A stretch of 64,000 nucleotides of DNA from Tenggerimyces flavus (GCF_016907715.1 NZ_JAFBCM010000001.1:6014001-6078000); one strand, 5' to 3'. Positions 7,381-15,859 are shown, counted from the stretch's first letter. Notes: generated by a model not told the origin, from the sequence alone. Translations and numbers: made by a program.

Positions 7381-9105
7381 GTGGCTGGCACGGTCCCGTA
7401 CGACGCCAACCCGGCCTACCCGCCCGTCGGCGACCAGGTCCGGCAAGGTTGGGCGGCGGTGGTCGGCGAGTTGCCGGCCGGTCCGGCGGTGCTGAGCCTC
7501 GACGGGCCAGGGATCCTGGACTGGGCCGCGGCCGTCTCCGGACTCGACGCGGCCTTGCGCGACGCGGGACGAACGGTCCGAACGGTGGACGTACGGGACT
7601 CGTTCGCACCGTGGGAGAAGATCGTCGCGCTCACCGAATCCCCAGCCCTGCCTGACGATCCGGACTTCGCGACGCTCGCTTCGCAGGAGCTCGCGGACCT
7701 GTTCGACGAGCTCCCCGCGGTGACACCGTCGCCGTCGGAGCTGGTCGTGGTGTTCGGTCCCGGCGCGGCTTTCGTACGGCACGACGCGCTCTGGTACGTC
7801 GACCTGCCCAAGCGGTACGCGGAGGCTGCGGTCCAGGCCGGCACCGGCCGCAACCTCGGACAGCCCGAGGAGGGAGCCGGCGCGGGAACGACGCGGCGGC
7901 TGTTCTACTTGGACTGGCCGATCCTGGACCGGCATCGCGACGCGGTAGCGGGACACATCGACCGCTGGTTCGACCTGCAGGACACGCTGCAGCCCGCGTC
8001 GCTGTCGGGCGAGTCGCTGCGGTCCACCGCGGCCGCGCTCGCGACGCGACCCTTCCGGACTCGGCCAACGTTCAACACCACCTCGTGGGGTGGGCACTGG
8101 GCACAGAACGAGCTGGAGCTGAACACGTCGGCCCGCAACACCGCGGTCGGCTACGAGCTGATCGCGCCGGAGAGCGGCGTGCTGCTCGGCGTCGAGCCGG
8201 GCGGACAGGTCGAGGTGCCGTTCCAGCTCCTCGTCAGTCAACAGCCGGTTGACGTCCTCGGTCCGCAGGTGCACGAGCGGTTCGGTACGTCGTTCCCGAT
8301 CCGTTTCGACTACCTCGACACCGTCGGCGGCGGCAGCCTCTCGGTGCACTGCCACCCTCGGTCGGACTACATGCGCGAGGTGTTCGGCTGGCCGTACACC
8401 CAGCACGAGACCTACTACATCCTTGTGACGGCTGAGGATCGGCAGGTCTACCTCGGCCTGCACGACGGCGTCGACATCGAGGCGTTCCATGCGCGGGCGC
8501 ATGCGGCGGACGCCCATGGCGAGCCGTTCGACATCGAGGACTTCGTCCAGACGTTCCCGGCGACGCAGCACCAGCTGTTCCTGATCCCGGCCGGCACGCC
8601 GCACGGCAGCGGCGAGGGCAACGTGGTGCTCGAGGTCAGCGCGACGCCCTACCTGTACAGCCTGCGCTTCTACGACTGGCTCCGCAGCGACGCCGAGCAA
8701 CGGCAGCGGCCGGTGCACGTCTCGCACGCGTTCGCGAACCTGGACGCCCGCCGGCAGGGCGCGGCGGTACGAGAGCAGCTCGTCCAGTCCCCGCGGCTGC
8801 TGCGGACCGCGCCGGGCGGCTGGAGCGAGGAGCTGCTCGGCGCGGCGCCGGACATGTTCTTCGACGTTCGCCGGATGGTGATCCCGGCCGGGCAAGTCGC
8901 GGTTGACGACACCGAGGGAAGGTTCCACGTACTGAACGTCGTCGAGGGCGACGGCGTGATGGTCGAGCCGCGCGGCAGCCTCGGGCACCGGCTCGCGTAC
9001 GCGGAGACCATGGTCGTGCCGGCTGCCGTCGGCGCGTACCGGTTGCGCGCGCTCGGCACCGGCCAGGTGCGCGTGGTGAAGTCGCTCGTGACGGCGACGA
9101 CCTGA
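7381..9105 (+). CDS. Class I mannose-6-phosphate isomerase-like protein with extra N-terminal domain
   Basis: The 574-residue protein starts at a GTG behind AGGAGG. Its C-terminal half is a cupin of the type I phosphomannose isomerase family: LSVHCHPRSDY gives His323/His325, QHETYYIL gives Glu343 and AGTPHGSG gives His408, matching the usual metal ligands. Such enzymes interconvert mannose-6-phosphate and fructose-6-phosphate. The first 230 residues are extra. They look like a P-loop-type fold (LSLDGPGILDWAAAV, later RRLFYLDWPILDRHRD) but have no Walker A glycine-lysine motif, so kinase activity is unlikely. Next to the mannanase-importer operon and a ROK gene, it fits mannose catabolism in the cytoplasm. 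Confidence 0.78.
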   Translation: MAGTVPYDANPAYPPVGDQVRQGWAAVVGELPAGPAVLSLDGPGILDWAAAVSGLDAALRDAGRTVRTVDVRDSFAPWEKIVALTESPALPDDPDFATLASQELADLFDELPAVTPSPSELVVVFGPGAAFVRHDALWYVDLPKRYAEAAVQAGTGRNLGQPEEGAGAGTTRRLFYLDWPILDRHRDAVAGHIDRWFDLQDTLQPASLSGESLRSTAAALATRPFRTRPTFNTTSWGGHWAQNELELNTSARNTAVGYELIAPESGVLLGVEPGGQVEVPFQLLVSQQPVDVLGPQVHERFGTSFPIRFDYLDTVGGGSLSVHCHPRSDYMREVFGWPYTQHETYYILVTAEDRQVYLGLHDGVDIEAFHARAHAADAHGEPFDIEDFVQTFPATQHQLFLIPAGTPHGSGEGNVVLEVSATPYLYSLRFYDWLRSDAEQRQRPVHVSHAFANLDARRQGAAVREQLVQSPRLLRTAPGGWSEELLGAAPDMFFDVRRMVIPAGQVAVDDTEGRFHVLNVVEGDGVMVEPRGSLGHRLAYAETMVVPAAVGAYRLRALGTGQVRVVKSLVTATT

Positions 9106-9124
9106 CCAAAGACGGGATGGCCCA

Positions 9125-9991
9125 GTGAGTCGTGACATGGTGCCGGTGATGGACATTGGCGGCACGCATGTCACCGCGGCACTGGTGTCCGTCGATCGGC
9201 AAGCTGTGGTTGACGACAGCCGCCGGAGCCGCGAGCTCGACGGCTCGTGGTCGGCAGCCGCCTTGCTCGCCGAGCTGGTGGCCTGCGCCTCGTCGGTCGG
9301 CGCTCCTGTTGACGCGACGTGGGGCGTCGCGGTGCCCGGCCCGTTCGACTACACCGACGGCATCGCGCGGTACCACGATGTCGGGAAGTTCGACGCGCTC
9401 TCCGGCGTCGACGTCGGGAAGGCCTTGGCTGCGGGGATTTCGCCCGCCCCACGATCGGTGGCGTTCCTCAACGACGCCCACGCGTTCGCGCTGGGCGAGT
9501 GGGCCGGCGGGTCGATGTCGGGGCACGATCGCGCGCTGGCGTTGACACTTGGGACCGGCATCGGGTCGGCGTTCGTCTCGGCCGGTGCGATCGTGGACAC
9601 GGGCCCGTCCGTGCCGTTGGAGGGGCGAGCGGATCTGCTGCTCATCGACGGCCACCCGCTGGAGGAGACCGTGTCACGGCGGGCGATCCTCGCTCGGTAC
9701 GGCGACTCGGTCGACGTGGCGGAGACCGCCGCTCGCGCGCGTTCCGGCGAGTCGCGCGCTGGCGACGTGCTGCGGGACGCGTTCTTCGCGCTGGGGTTGG
9801 CGTTCCGGCCGTGGGTGGCTCGGTTCGGCGCTACGGTCGTCGTCGTGGGTGGGTCGATGGCCGACTCGTGGGACCTGGTCGAGCCGCCGTTGTCGGCCGG
9901 CCTGGACGGTCCGGCGCTTCGCCGGTCTGCGCTCGGGGCGGACGCGCCGCTGGTGGGCGCGGCGATCCGTGCTCAGGGAGGGGTCCGATGA
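9125..9991 (+). CDS. ROK-family sugar kinase-like protein
   Basis: The 288-residue protein starts at GTG 9125, 19 bases after the isomerase-like gene. It has the ATP-binding phosphate-1 motif MDIGGTHVTAAL, the catalytic-region sequence FLNDAHAFALGEW and a phosphate-2 motif LTLGTGIGSAFV. ROK kinases phosphorylate hexoses such as glucose, mannose or N-acetylmannosamine. The usual ROK zinc-binding cysteine cluster is missing: the equivalent region reads IDGHPLEETVSRRAI. It may therefore be a divergent kinase or a sugar sensor. Gene order suggests it supplies the hexose-6-phosphate for the preceding isomerase. Its stop overlaps the LacI start by 4 bases. Confidence 0.75.
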   Translation: MSRDMVPVMDIGGTHVTAALVSVDRQAVVDDSRRSRELDGSWSAAALLAELVACASSVGAPVDATWGVAVPGPFDYTDGIARYHDVGKFDALSGVDVGKALAAGISPAPRSVAFLNDAHAFALGEWAGGSMSGHDRALALTLGTGIGSAFVSAGAIVDTGPSVPLEGRADLLLIDGHPLEETVSRRAILARYGDSVDVAETAARARSGESRAGDVLRDAFFALGLAFRPWVARFGATVVVVGGSMADSWDLVEPPLSAGLDGPALRRSALGADAPLVGAAIRAQGGVR

Positions 9992-11007
9992 GTGTCGACG
10001 GCTCCGCGCACGCGCCACGACGGATGCCGACCATGCGCGACGTGGCTGAGCAGGCTTCAGTGAGCCCGATGACAGTTTCGCGCGTCCTGCATGAAGATCC
10101 GCGAGTCTCCTCGACGACGCGCGACCGGGTGTTGGCCGCAGTCGACGCGTTGGGCTACCGCCGCAACGAGGTCGCGCGCAACCTGCGGCTCGGCAGCAAG
10201 TCCGGGCTGATCGGCCTCGTGGTGACGAACCTGGCAAACCCGTTCTACTCGCAGTTCGCGCTCGGCGTGGAGGCGATCGCGGGAGCGAACGGGCTGCGCG
10301 TCGTTCTCACCAACACCGACGAGGATCCCGAACGCGAACGGGTGCTGGTCGAGGAGCTGTCGGCGCGACGGATCGACGGGATGATCGTGGTGCCGTCGGG
10401 AGCGGACCACTCGCACCTCGACCCGTTGGCGCCGGGCGGGGTACCGGTGGTGCTGGGTGCGCGGCCGCCGTCGGGTCTGCCGTTGGACTGCGTGCTGGTC
10501 GACGACTTCGGCGGTGCCCGTTCGGCGACCGCCGCGTTGCTGGCCGGCGGGCACACGCGGGTGGGCTTCCTGGGGTTGCCGCCTTCGGTGTGGACGTCGT
10601 CGGAACGGTTCCGCGGCTTCTGCGTGGCGTTGGAGGAGGCCGGCGTGCGGCTCGAGTCGCGGTACGTGCGGGTGTCCCAACGGACCATCCCCGCCGCGGA
10701 GGAAGCCGCCCGCGCGCTCTTGTCCCTGCGCCGTCCGCCTACCGCCCTGTTCTGCGCGAACAGCCGGAACACGCTGGGCGCGTTCCGGGCGATGTCGCAG
10801 GTCGCCCCGTCGACCGCGCTGGCCGGCTTCGACGACTTCGAGCTGGCCGACGTTCTCGGTGTTCCGTTGATCGTGGCGGCGTACGACCCGCGCGAGCTCG
10901 GCCGTACCGCGATGGAGCTGCTGCTGCGCCGGATGTCCGATGAGGACCCGCCGCTGGAGCCGCGCCGCATCGTCGTACCGGCCACGGTCGTGCACTACGG
11001 CGGGTGA
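9988..11007 (+). CDS. LacI-family transcriptional regulator
   Basis: The 339-residue protein has the LacI helix-turn-helix near its start (MRDVAEQASVSPMTVSRVLHE, hinge about residues 55-65) followed by a periplasmic-binding-protein-like sensor domain. I start it at the ATG at 9988, which overlaps the ROK gene stop (ATGA); a longer upstream frame is only open by GC bias. It is the last gene of the operon and is the natural candidate to control the divergent importer-mannanase operon and its own operon in response to a mannose-type sugar. The ligand is not deducible from the sequence. Confidence 0.9.
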   Translation: MSVDGSAHAPRRMPTMRDVAEQASVSPMTVSRVLHEDPRVSSTTRDRVLAAVDALGYRRNEVARNLRLGSKSGLIGLVVTNLANPFYSQFALGVEAIAGANGLRVVLTNTDEDPERERVLVEELSARRIDGMIVVPSGADHSHLDPLAPGGVPVVLGARPPSGLPLDCVLVDDFGGARSATAALLAGGHTRVGFLGLPPSVWTSSERFRGFCVALEEAGVRLESRYVRVSQRTIPAAEEAARALLSLRRPPTALFCANSRNTLGAFRAMSQVAPSTALAGFDDFELADVLGVPLIVAAYDPRELGRTAMELLLRRMSDEDPPLEPRRIVVPATVVHYGG

Positions 11008-11008
11008 C

Positions 11009-11488
11009 TCACCCGCACCGAAGCTGTGCTTCGAACTCGGCCTGGCTCACGACGCGGTCGCCCTCTTCCTGACCTTGCAGGAGCACCTGACCCGGCCGCA
11101 GCTGATCCGTGACGCCGAGCCGGAACCGCACGGACCCGGTCGAGAAGCTGTTGTCCTTCGTCCCGCCGTAGGCGTGGTAGGCGGTCTCCTCGCGAAGCTT
11201 CGGCGCACCTTCGAGCTGCCAACCGTTGCTGCCGGGATCGTCGAGCCGGAACGACGCCACCTGCCCGGTGAGTCGCGGGGCGACGTACACCGCGTCGGTC
11301 ACCTCACCCCGCTCGTCCTCGTGGTAGACGGTCACGCTGTCGGGCTGGGTGGGACCACACCAGGCGAGCACGACGGTCAGGTGCCCGCCGTCGTCCACGC
11401 CGACGCCGGTCAGCCCGTTGGTGGGCACCGAGCATGCGACGAGCGGCATCGACAGCGCTGCCACGACCAGCGCGAGAAGTCCTCGCAT
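11009..11488 (-). CDS. Small lipoprotein of unknown function
   Basis: The 159-residue protein starts at ATG 11488 with a lipoprotein signal: hydrophobic stretch LLALVVAALSMPLVAC, with Cys19 as the probable lipidated residue. The rest is a beta-rich domain with Asp/Glu-rich loops and a Trp-Cys (LAWCGPTQPDSVTVYHEDE). I do not recognise a family. It converges on the LacI gene with a single base between the stops, and lies downstream of the DrrAB-type operon behind a hairpin, so it is probably transcribed alone. It would be on the outer face of the cell membrane. Confidence 0.75.
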   Translation of the reverse strand: MRGLLALVVAALSMPLVACSVPTNGLTGVGVDDGGHLTVVLAWCGPTQPDSVTVYHEDERGEVTDAVYVAPRLTGQVASFRLDDPGSNGWQLEGAPKLREETAYHAYGGTKDNSFSTGSVRFRLGVTDQLRPGQVLLQGQEEGDRVVSQAEFEAQLRCG

Positions 11489-11563
11489 GCGCCGAGGATA
11501 GGTCTCGCCGGGGTGTGGAATGTGGCGTTCGTACGAATCCGAAGCCCCAGACAGGAACGCCCT

Positions 11564-11594
11564 CAACCCGGCACGCTCGTGGCGTACCGGGTTG
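11564..11594 (-). terminator. Hairpin downstream of the exporter operon
   Basis: CAACCCGG at 11564-11571 pairs perfectly with CCGGGTTG at 11587-11594 across a 15-base loop. A second weaker stem (GGAGC with GCTCC) follows on the operon side. It lies 38 bases beyond the permease stop at 11632, between that gene and the lipoprotein gene. There is no clear T-run, which is normal for actinomycete terminators. Confidence 0.5.
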
Positions 11595-11631
11595 GAGCGC
11601 CCCTACCCAGGGCTCCGGGTCGCTAGGAGGG

Positions 11632-12420
11632 TCACCGGGTCGAGTCCCGCTTGTAGAGGGCACGCGACCAGAAGAAGCCGACCAGCGTGATCAGCACGCA
11701 CCATCCGACGGAGAGCCAAGCCGCGTTGCCGATCGGGGTGCCGAACAGCAGGCCACGGATCGTCTCCATGATCGGCGTGAACGGCTGGTACTCGGCGAAC
11801 CACCGCAGCACGGTCGGCAGCGAGTCGGTCGGGACGAACCCGCTGCCCAGGAACGGCAGGAACGTCAACGGCATCGGGGTGTTGCTCGCGGTCTCGACGG
11901 ACTTCGCGACCAGACCGAGCGCGATGCACAGCCAGGTCATCGCGAAGCCGACCATCCCGACCATCCCGACGAGGCCGAGCCATTCCAGCAGGCCCGCCTT
12001 TGGACGGAACCCGATGCCGAATGCGACGGCCGTCACGACCGCGGTGATGACGTACGTCTGCGCGACGCCACCGAACGCATGCGAGGCAAGGACGGACGGT
12101 TTGAAGATCGCCATCGTACGGAACCTCGCGATGATGCCCTCGGTCATGTCCATCGCCGAGGAGACCGCGACCCCCTGCGCGCTGGCGGCGATCGCCATCA
12201 TCAGGATGCCGGGGACGACGTAGTTGACGTACTCCGCGCGGCCGCCGCCGTCGCCGAGGCCGGCGCCGAGCGTGCCACCGAACACGAACACGAACAGCAG
12301 CAGGAAGATCACCGGCATGCCGACCAGCAGCAGCGTCATGCCCGGGTAGCGCCAGATGTGCAGCAGCTTGCGCTTGAACATGGTCGCGGTGTCGGCCGCG
12401 GCGTAGGTCAGGGTGCTCAT
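11632..12420 (-). CDS. ABC-2 type exporter permease (DrrB-like)
   Basis: The 262-residue membrane protein has six predicted helices in the ABC-2 layout (first helix TLLLVGMPVIFLLLFVFVFGG) and the typical cytoplasmic region between helices two and three (SAMDMTEGIIARFRTM, a hallmark of DrrB-family proteins). Its start overlaps the stop of the ATPase gene by 4 bases. DrrAB-type exporters move lipophilic compounds, drugs or lipids out of the cell, and several confer resistance. The operon also encodes an EXLDI protein, so the unit is EXLDI, ATPase, permease. The cargo is unknown. Confidence 0.88.
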   Translation of the reverse strand: MSTLTYAAADTATMFKRKLLHIWRYPGMTLLLVGMPVIFLLLFVFVFGGTLGAGLGDGGGRAEYVNYVVPGILMMAIAASAQGVAVSSAMDMTEGIIARFRTMAIFKPSVLASHAFGGVAQTYVITAVVTAVAFGIGFRPKAGLLEWLGLVGMVGMVGFAMTWLCIALGLVAKSVETASNTPMPLTFLPFLGSGFVPTDSLPTVLRWFAEYQPFTPIMETIRGLLFGTPIGNAAWLSVGWCVLITLVGFFWSRALYKRDSTR

Positions 12421-13370
12421 GAGACCGTTTCCTTCTCCTTGGGCTGACCGGTGAGGGCCAGGAAGACGTCGTCGAGATCGGGGGTGTGAACGGACAGCTC
12501 GTCGACCTTGATCGCGTTCCGGTCGAGCGTGTCGAGCAGGCTGCGCAGCGACTGCACGCCGCCGTCGCTCGGGACCTGCAGCGTGAGTGCTTCGTCGTCG
12601 CGGTGCTGTCCGCCGAGCTCACGTGCCGCCGCGTCGAGGTCGTGCTCGCTGGGGAACTTGAGCAGAACGTGGCCGCCGTCTACCCTGCGCTTCAGCTCGG
12701 CTGGTGTGCCCTGCGCGATCAGCCTTCCGTGGTCGAGGACCGCGATCTGGTCGGCGAGCTCGTCGGCTTCCTCGAGGTACTGCGTGGTGAGGAAGATCGT
12801 GACCCCGTTCGCGACGAGGCGCCGGATGATCTCCCACATCGTGCGCCGGCTGCGCGGGTCGAGGCCGGTCGTCGGCTCGTCGAGGAAGATGATGCGAGGC
12901 TCGTCGACGAGCGTCATCGCCAGGTCGAGCCGCCGCTTCATGCCGCCGGAGTACGTCGACGCCATCTTCTTGCCGGCGTCGACGAGGTCGAACTGCTCGA
13001 GCAGGTACTCGACCCGTCCGTTGATCTCGTGCTTCGGAACGTGCCTGAGGCGAGCCATCAGGCGGAGGTTCTCGGCGCCGGTGAGGAGACCGTCGACCGC
13101 GGAGAACTGGCCGGTGACGCCGATCGACGCGCGTACGCCGTCCGGGTCCTTCGCGAGGTCGTGGCCGTCGATGCTGACCTGGCCCTCGTCGGCGGTGATG
13201 AGGGTGGACAGGATGTTGACCGTGGTGGTCTTGCCGGCACCGTTCGGGCCGAGGAGCGAGAAGACCGTGCCGGCCTTGACCTGCAGGTCGATCCCGTCCA
13301 GGACGACCTGGTCGCCGTACGACCGGCGGAGGCCGTGGACCTCGATCGCCAGTCTTTGCTGTGGGGACAT
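12417..13370 (-). CDS. ABC exporter ATP-binding protein (DrrA-like)
   Basis: The 317-residue ATPase has Walker A GPNGAGKT at 41-48, signature YSGGMKRR, Walker B IIFLDEPTTGLD and the DrrA-type C-terminal extension of about 90 residues (TLQVPSDGGVQSLRSLLDTL) that regulates assembly with DrrB. It partners the permease with which it overlaps by 4 bases. It is 81 bases after the EXLDI gene on the same strand. Its role is to drive export at the membrane. Whether the operon protects against a drug or exports an own product is not visible here. Confidence 0.9.
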   Translation of the reverse strand: MSPQQRLAIEVHGLRRSYGDQVVLDGIDLQVKAGTVFSLLGPNGAGKTTTVNILSTLITADEGQVSIDGHDLAKDPDGVRASIGVTGQFSAVDGLLTGAENLRLMARLRHVPKHEINGRVEYLLEQFDLVDAGKKMASTYSGGMKRRLDLAMTLVDEPRIIFLDEPTTGLDPRSRRTMWEIIRRLVANGVTIFLTTQYLEEADELADQIAVLDHGRLIAQGTPAELKRRVDGGHVLLKFPSEHDLDAAARELGGQHRDDEALTLQVPSDGGVQSLRSLLDTLDRNAIKVDELSVHTPDLDDVFLALTGQPKEKETVS

Positions 13371-13451
13371 GTCTTGTCCGCCTTTCCTTTTGGGCAGGGG
13401 TGATCAGCCGGCCGACTCACTGTCGTGCCGGGTGTGTTCTTTGTGTGTTTC

Positions 13452-13958
13452 TTAGATGTCCAGGTCCTCGACCGCGGGTTGGTCGGCGAGCTTGATGACG
13501 ATCCCGTACAGCTCGGCCGGGATCTTCTCCTTGAGCTCCTCGAGGGTGTCGACGATCGTCAGCGTCTGGTCGCCCTTGACCACGCCCCAGTTGGCGACGT
13601 CGAGGCCGACCCAGCTGCGCCAGCCGGTGCTGGTCGACTTGTACTCGTCGGAGCGCTTGAGGTGGACGACGTACTTCCCGGTGCGGCTGCGGTAGACGCG
13701 GTACTCCTCGACCAACCCCGTCGGCTGCGCGCGGCCCCACTCGCCGAGCAGTACGCCGACGAACCGCACCTTGCGGCCGACGCCCGGCCCGACCTGGACG
13801 ACGATCTCGTCGAACCCCTCCTGCCGCCCCTCCTCCAGCGCGATCAGCCTGCGGAGCGCGGTGGTGATCGCCGCGGACAGATTGCCGCCCACCAACTCCT
13901 GAGCCCGCGCGAACAACGGCAGATCCCCGTCCGCGACGTAGATCGTCTTCTGTGGCAT
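13452..13958 (-). CDS. EXLDI-family protein
   Basis: The 168-residue protein ends in EDLDI, the C-terminal signature after which the EXLDI family is named. The N-terminus (KTIYVADGDLPLFARAQELV) resembles a short strand-helix DNA-binding or dimerisation segment. The middle is beta-rich (KYVVHLKRSDEYKS). Members are found beside DrrAB-type exporters. GGAGG precedes the ATG at 13958, and the promoter just upstream is filled by two palindromes, which suggests the protein may control its own operon. That regulatory role is inference; no biochemical function is established to my knowledge. Confidence 0.82.
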   Translation of the reverse strand: MPQKTIYVADGDLPLFARAQELVGGNLSAAITTALRRLIALEEGRQEGFDEIVVQVGPGVGRKVRFVGVLLGEWGRAQPTGLVEEYRVYRSRTGKYVVHLKRSDEYKSTSTGWRSWVGLDVANWGVVKGDQTLTIVDTLEELKEKIPAELYGIVIKLADQPAVEDLDI

Positions 13959-13984
13959 GTCGTTCCTCCATCCAACTGACGACG

Positions 13985-14014
13985 ACTATACATATATGTA
14001 TGTGTACACGTCAA
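13985..14014 (-). promoter_or_regulatory. Promoter with two embedded palindromes for the EXLDI-exporter operon
   Basis: Read on the minus strand there is a -35 TTGACG (14014-14009), an 18-base spacer and a -10 TATAGT (13990-13985), about 27 bases before the EXLDI start codon. The spacer and -10 hold a perfect 14-bp palindrome ATACATATATGTAT (13988-14001) and an adjoining 8-bp palindrome GTGTACAC (14002-14009). The block is strikingly AT-rich for this genome. A repressor bound here would block RNA polymerase. Confidence 0.6.
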
Positions 14015-14066
14015 GGATGAAGTCTCCGCAGGTCAGACCGCTGTCACCTACTCTGAGGCCGTGGGG

Positions 14067-14432
14067 ATGTTCAACGTGGTCAGTGCGGACGCCAGCTGCC
14101 CGCAATGTGGCGATCGGCGGGAGGTGCGGGTCCAGTTCAGGCACGGGGTCCTCGACCTGCACGTCTACCGGCTGGGCGAAGAACTGCGGTGGGACGAGAG
14201 CAGTCGCTGCGCGTTCGTCCGCCGGACCACCCGCTCCTGGTGCGGTGGCTACGGCCCGCCCTGCGAGGCTTGCGGCTATGACCAGGAGTTCGCCACCTAC
14301 GCGGTCGTCTTCGACGGCGGGCGAGTGACCGAGCTTCTCGTCGCGCCACTCGGTCAGGTCTTCCCCGACCCCGTGGAGGCTCTCCCCCTCGCCGAGAACG
14401 AGCTGCCGAGCGCCGGGCCGATGGGACGCTAG
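14067..14432 (+). CDS. Small double-CxxC protein, function unknown
   Basis: The 121-residue protein carries two cysteine pairs, CPQC near residue 11 and CEAC near residue 70, which probably bind one zinc ion, plus two extra cysteines. I chose the ATG at 14067 because GAGG lies 8 bases upstream; a GTG two codons earlier is too close to that site. It is divergent from the EXLDI operon, and its promoter must share the same 100-base region. The protein has no signal peptide or membrane segment. I do not recognise a function; similar small rubredoxin-like domains often mediate protein or nucleic-acid contacts. Confidence 0.65.
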   Translation: MFNVVSADASCPQCGDRREVRVQFRHGVLDLHVYRLGEELRWDESSRCAFVRRTTRSWCGGYGPPCEACGYDQEFATYAVVFDGGRVTELLVAPLGQVFPDPVEALPLAENELPSAGPMGR

Positions 14433-14454
14433 GCGAACGTGCGACGCTTGTCGC

Positions 14455-14670
14455 ATGGCCTCGAGCTCCGCACGCGACCTCCGCGATCACACCGCCGAAG
14501 TGCTGCGGCGCGTCGAGGCCTGCGAGGAAGAGCTCGTGCGATCTGGTCAGCGCCGAACGTGGATACCAGCCCTTGAGGTCGTGCGCGAGCTTCAGCGCCT
14601 TGGCCCGGACACCACCGGGCTCGCCGACGACCTCCGAGGGACCTTGGCTGACGAGGTGATCAAGCTCTGA
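14455..14670 (+). CDS. Shortened Phd/YefM-like antitoxin, no partner toxin
   Basis: The 71-residue protein starts [20 protein letters not shown], which matches the DNA-binding N-terminus of Phd/YefM antitoxins, and ends with the toxin-wrapping tail seen in actinomycete members ([20 protein letters not shown], then LADDLR). Between these parts about 14 residues usually present (the strand with SGRPVARL) are missing. Usually a PIN-domain toxin gene follows directly; here the next gene is the sigma factor on the other strand, overlapping its 3-prime end by 11 bases. It is therefore an orphan and probably decayed. No strong ribosome site is visible. Confidence 0.55.
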   Translation: MASSSARDLRDHTAEVLRRVEACEEELVRSGQRRTWIPALEVVRELQRLGPDTTGLADDLRGTLADEVIKL

Positions 14671-15859
14671 GCCGGCTCTCGAGGAACGTGCGCTCCGTCT
14701 CGTTGTCGGTGAGCGCGATCGCGGCCTCGTAGGCGGCGCGTGCTTCGTCCGCACGGTCGAGGCGGCGGAGGAGGTCGGCGCGGATGGCGTGGTAGAGGTA
14801 GAAGTCGTTCAAGGCCAGCGCCTCGACCAAGGGCAGGGCCGCGGCGGGCCCGGAGACCTCGGCCACGGCGACTGCTCGGTTCAGCGCCACGACGGGGCTG
14901 GGCGCGATGGCCATCAGCTGGTCGTACAGCGCGACGATCTGGCCCCAGTCCGTCTCCCCAGCCGAAGCCGCGGAGGAGTGCACGGCGTTGATCGCCGCCT
15001 GCAGCTGGTACGGCCCGGGCCGGTTGCGCCGCAGGCAGAGGCGGACCAAGCCCTGCCCCTCCAAGACCAGCGCCCGGTCCCACAGCGATCGGTCCTGGTC
15101 GGCCAGCAAGACCATCGACCCCGAAGCAGACACCCGCGCACGCCGCCGCGAGGAAATCAGCAGCATCAGCGCCAACAACCCGACGTTCTCCGGCTCGTCC
15201 GGCATCAGCTCGACGAGTAGCCTCCCCAGCCGGATCGCCTCCAAGCACAGGTCATCCCGCACCAACGAAGACCCAGAGCTCGCCGTATAACCCTCGTTGA
15301 AGATCAGATACACGACAGCGAGAACGCCAGCCAGCCGATCCGGCAGCTCTGAAGAGGAAGGCACGCGGTAAGGGATCCGCGCGTCCCGGATCTTGCCCTT
15401 CGCCCGCACGAGACGCTGCGCCATCGTCGTCTCGGAGACGAAGAACGCCCGCGCGATCTCGGCGGTCGTCAGCCCACCCAGCAGCCGGAGCGTCAAGGAC
15501 ACCCGCGAGGGCAGCGCGAGCGAGGGGTGGCAGCAGGTGAAGATGAGGCGGAGCCGATCGTCTCGCACGGGCCCCTCCTCCACGGGTTCGGACTGCGCGT
15601 GCAGCAGCGCGGCCTGGGCGTACTTGTCCGACCGGGCGGACTCGCGCCGCAGCCGGTCGATCGCGCGGTTCCGCGCGGTGGTGATGATCCAGCCCGCCGG
15701 GCTCGGCGGCACACCCGCCGAAGGCCAGAGTTCAACCGCGCGAGCGAACGCGTCCTGCACCGCCTCCTCGGCGACGTCGATGTCGCCGAAGACGCGCACC
15801 AGAACGGAGACCGCGCGCCCGTACTCGGCGGCGAAGATCCGGGAGATCTCGGCGGTCAT
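14660..15859 (-). CDS. ECF sigma factor of the ECF42 type (long C-terminal extension)
   Basis: The 399-residue protein starts at ATG 15859. Residues 1-170 hold sigma-70 regions 2 and 4 ([21 protein letters not shown], then [24 protein letters not shown]). The remaining 230 residues form the helical, TPR-like extension of this group ([22 protein letters not shown]), needed for activity in characterised members. ECF42 sigmas are encoded with YCII/DGPF-domain proteins and need no anti-sigma factor. Here the YCII gene is immediately upstream with a 4-base overlap. Expression is probably autoregulated from the promoter at 16252-16279. Confidence 0.9.
   Translation of the reverse strand: MTAEISRIFAAEYGRAVSVLVRVFGDIDVAEEAVQDAFARAVELWPSAGVPPSPAGWIITTARNRAIDRLRRESARSDKYAQAALLHAQSEPVEEGPVRDDRLRLIFTCCHPSLALPSRVSLTLRLLGGLTTAEIARAFFVSETTMAQRLVRAKGKIRDARIPYRVPSSSELPDRLAGVLAVVYLIFNEGYTASSGSSLVRDDLCLEAIRLGRLLVELMPDEPENVGLLALMLLISSRRRARVSASGSMVLLADQDRSLWDRALVLEGQGLVRLCLRRNRPGPYQLQAAINAVHSSAASAGETDWGQIVALYDQLMAIAPSPVVALNRAVAVAEVSGPAAALPLVEALALNDFYLYHAIRADLLRRLDRADEARAAYEAAIALTDNETERTFLESRLRA

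Noticed and set aside
11590-11660. tRNA-like T-arm sequence (GGGTCGAGTCCCG)
   Set aside because: It lies across the end of the DrrB-like gene and no acceptor stem or anticodon arm can be folded around it.
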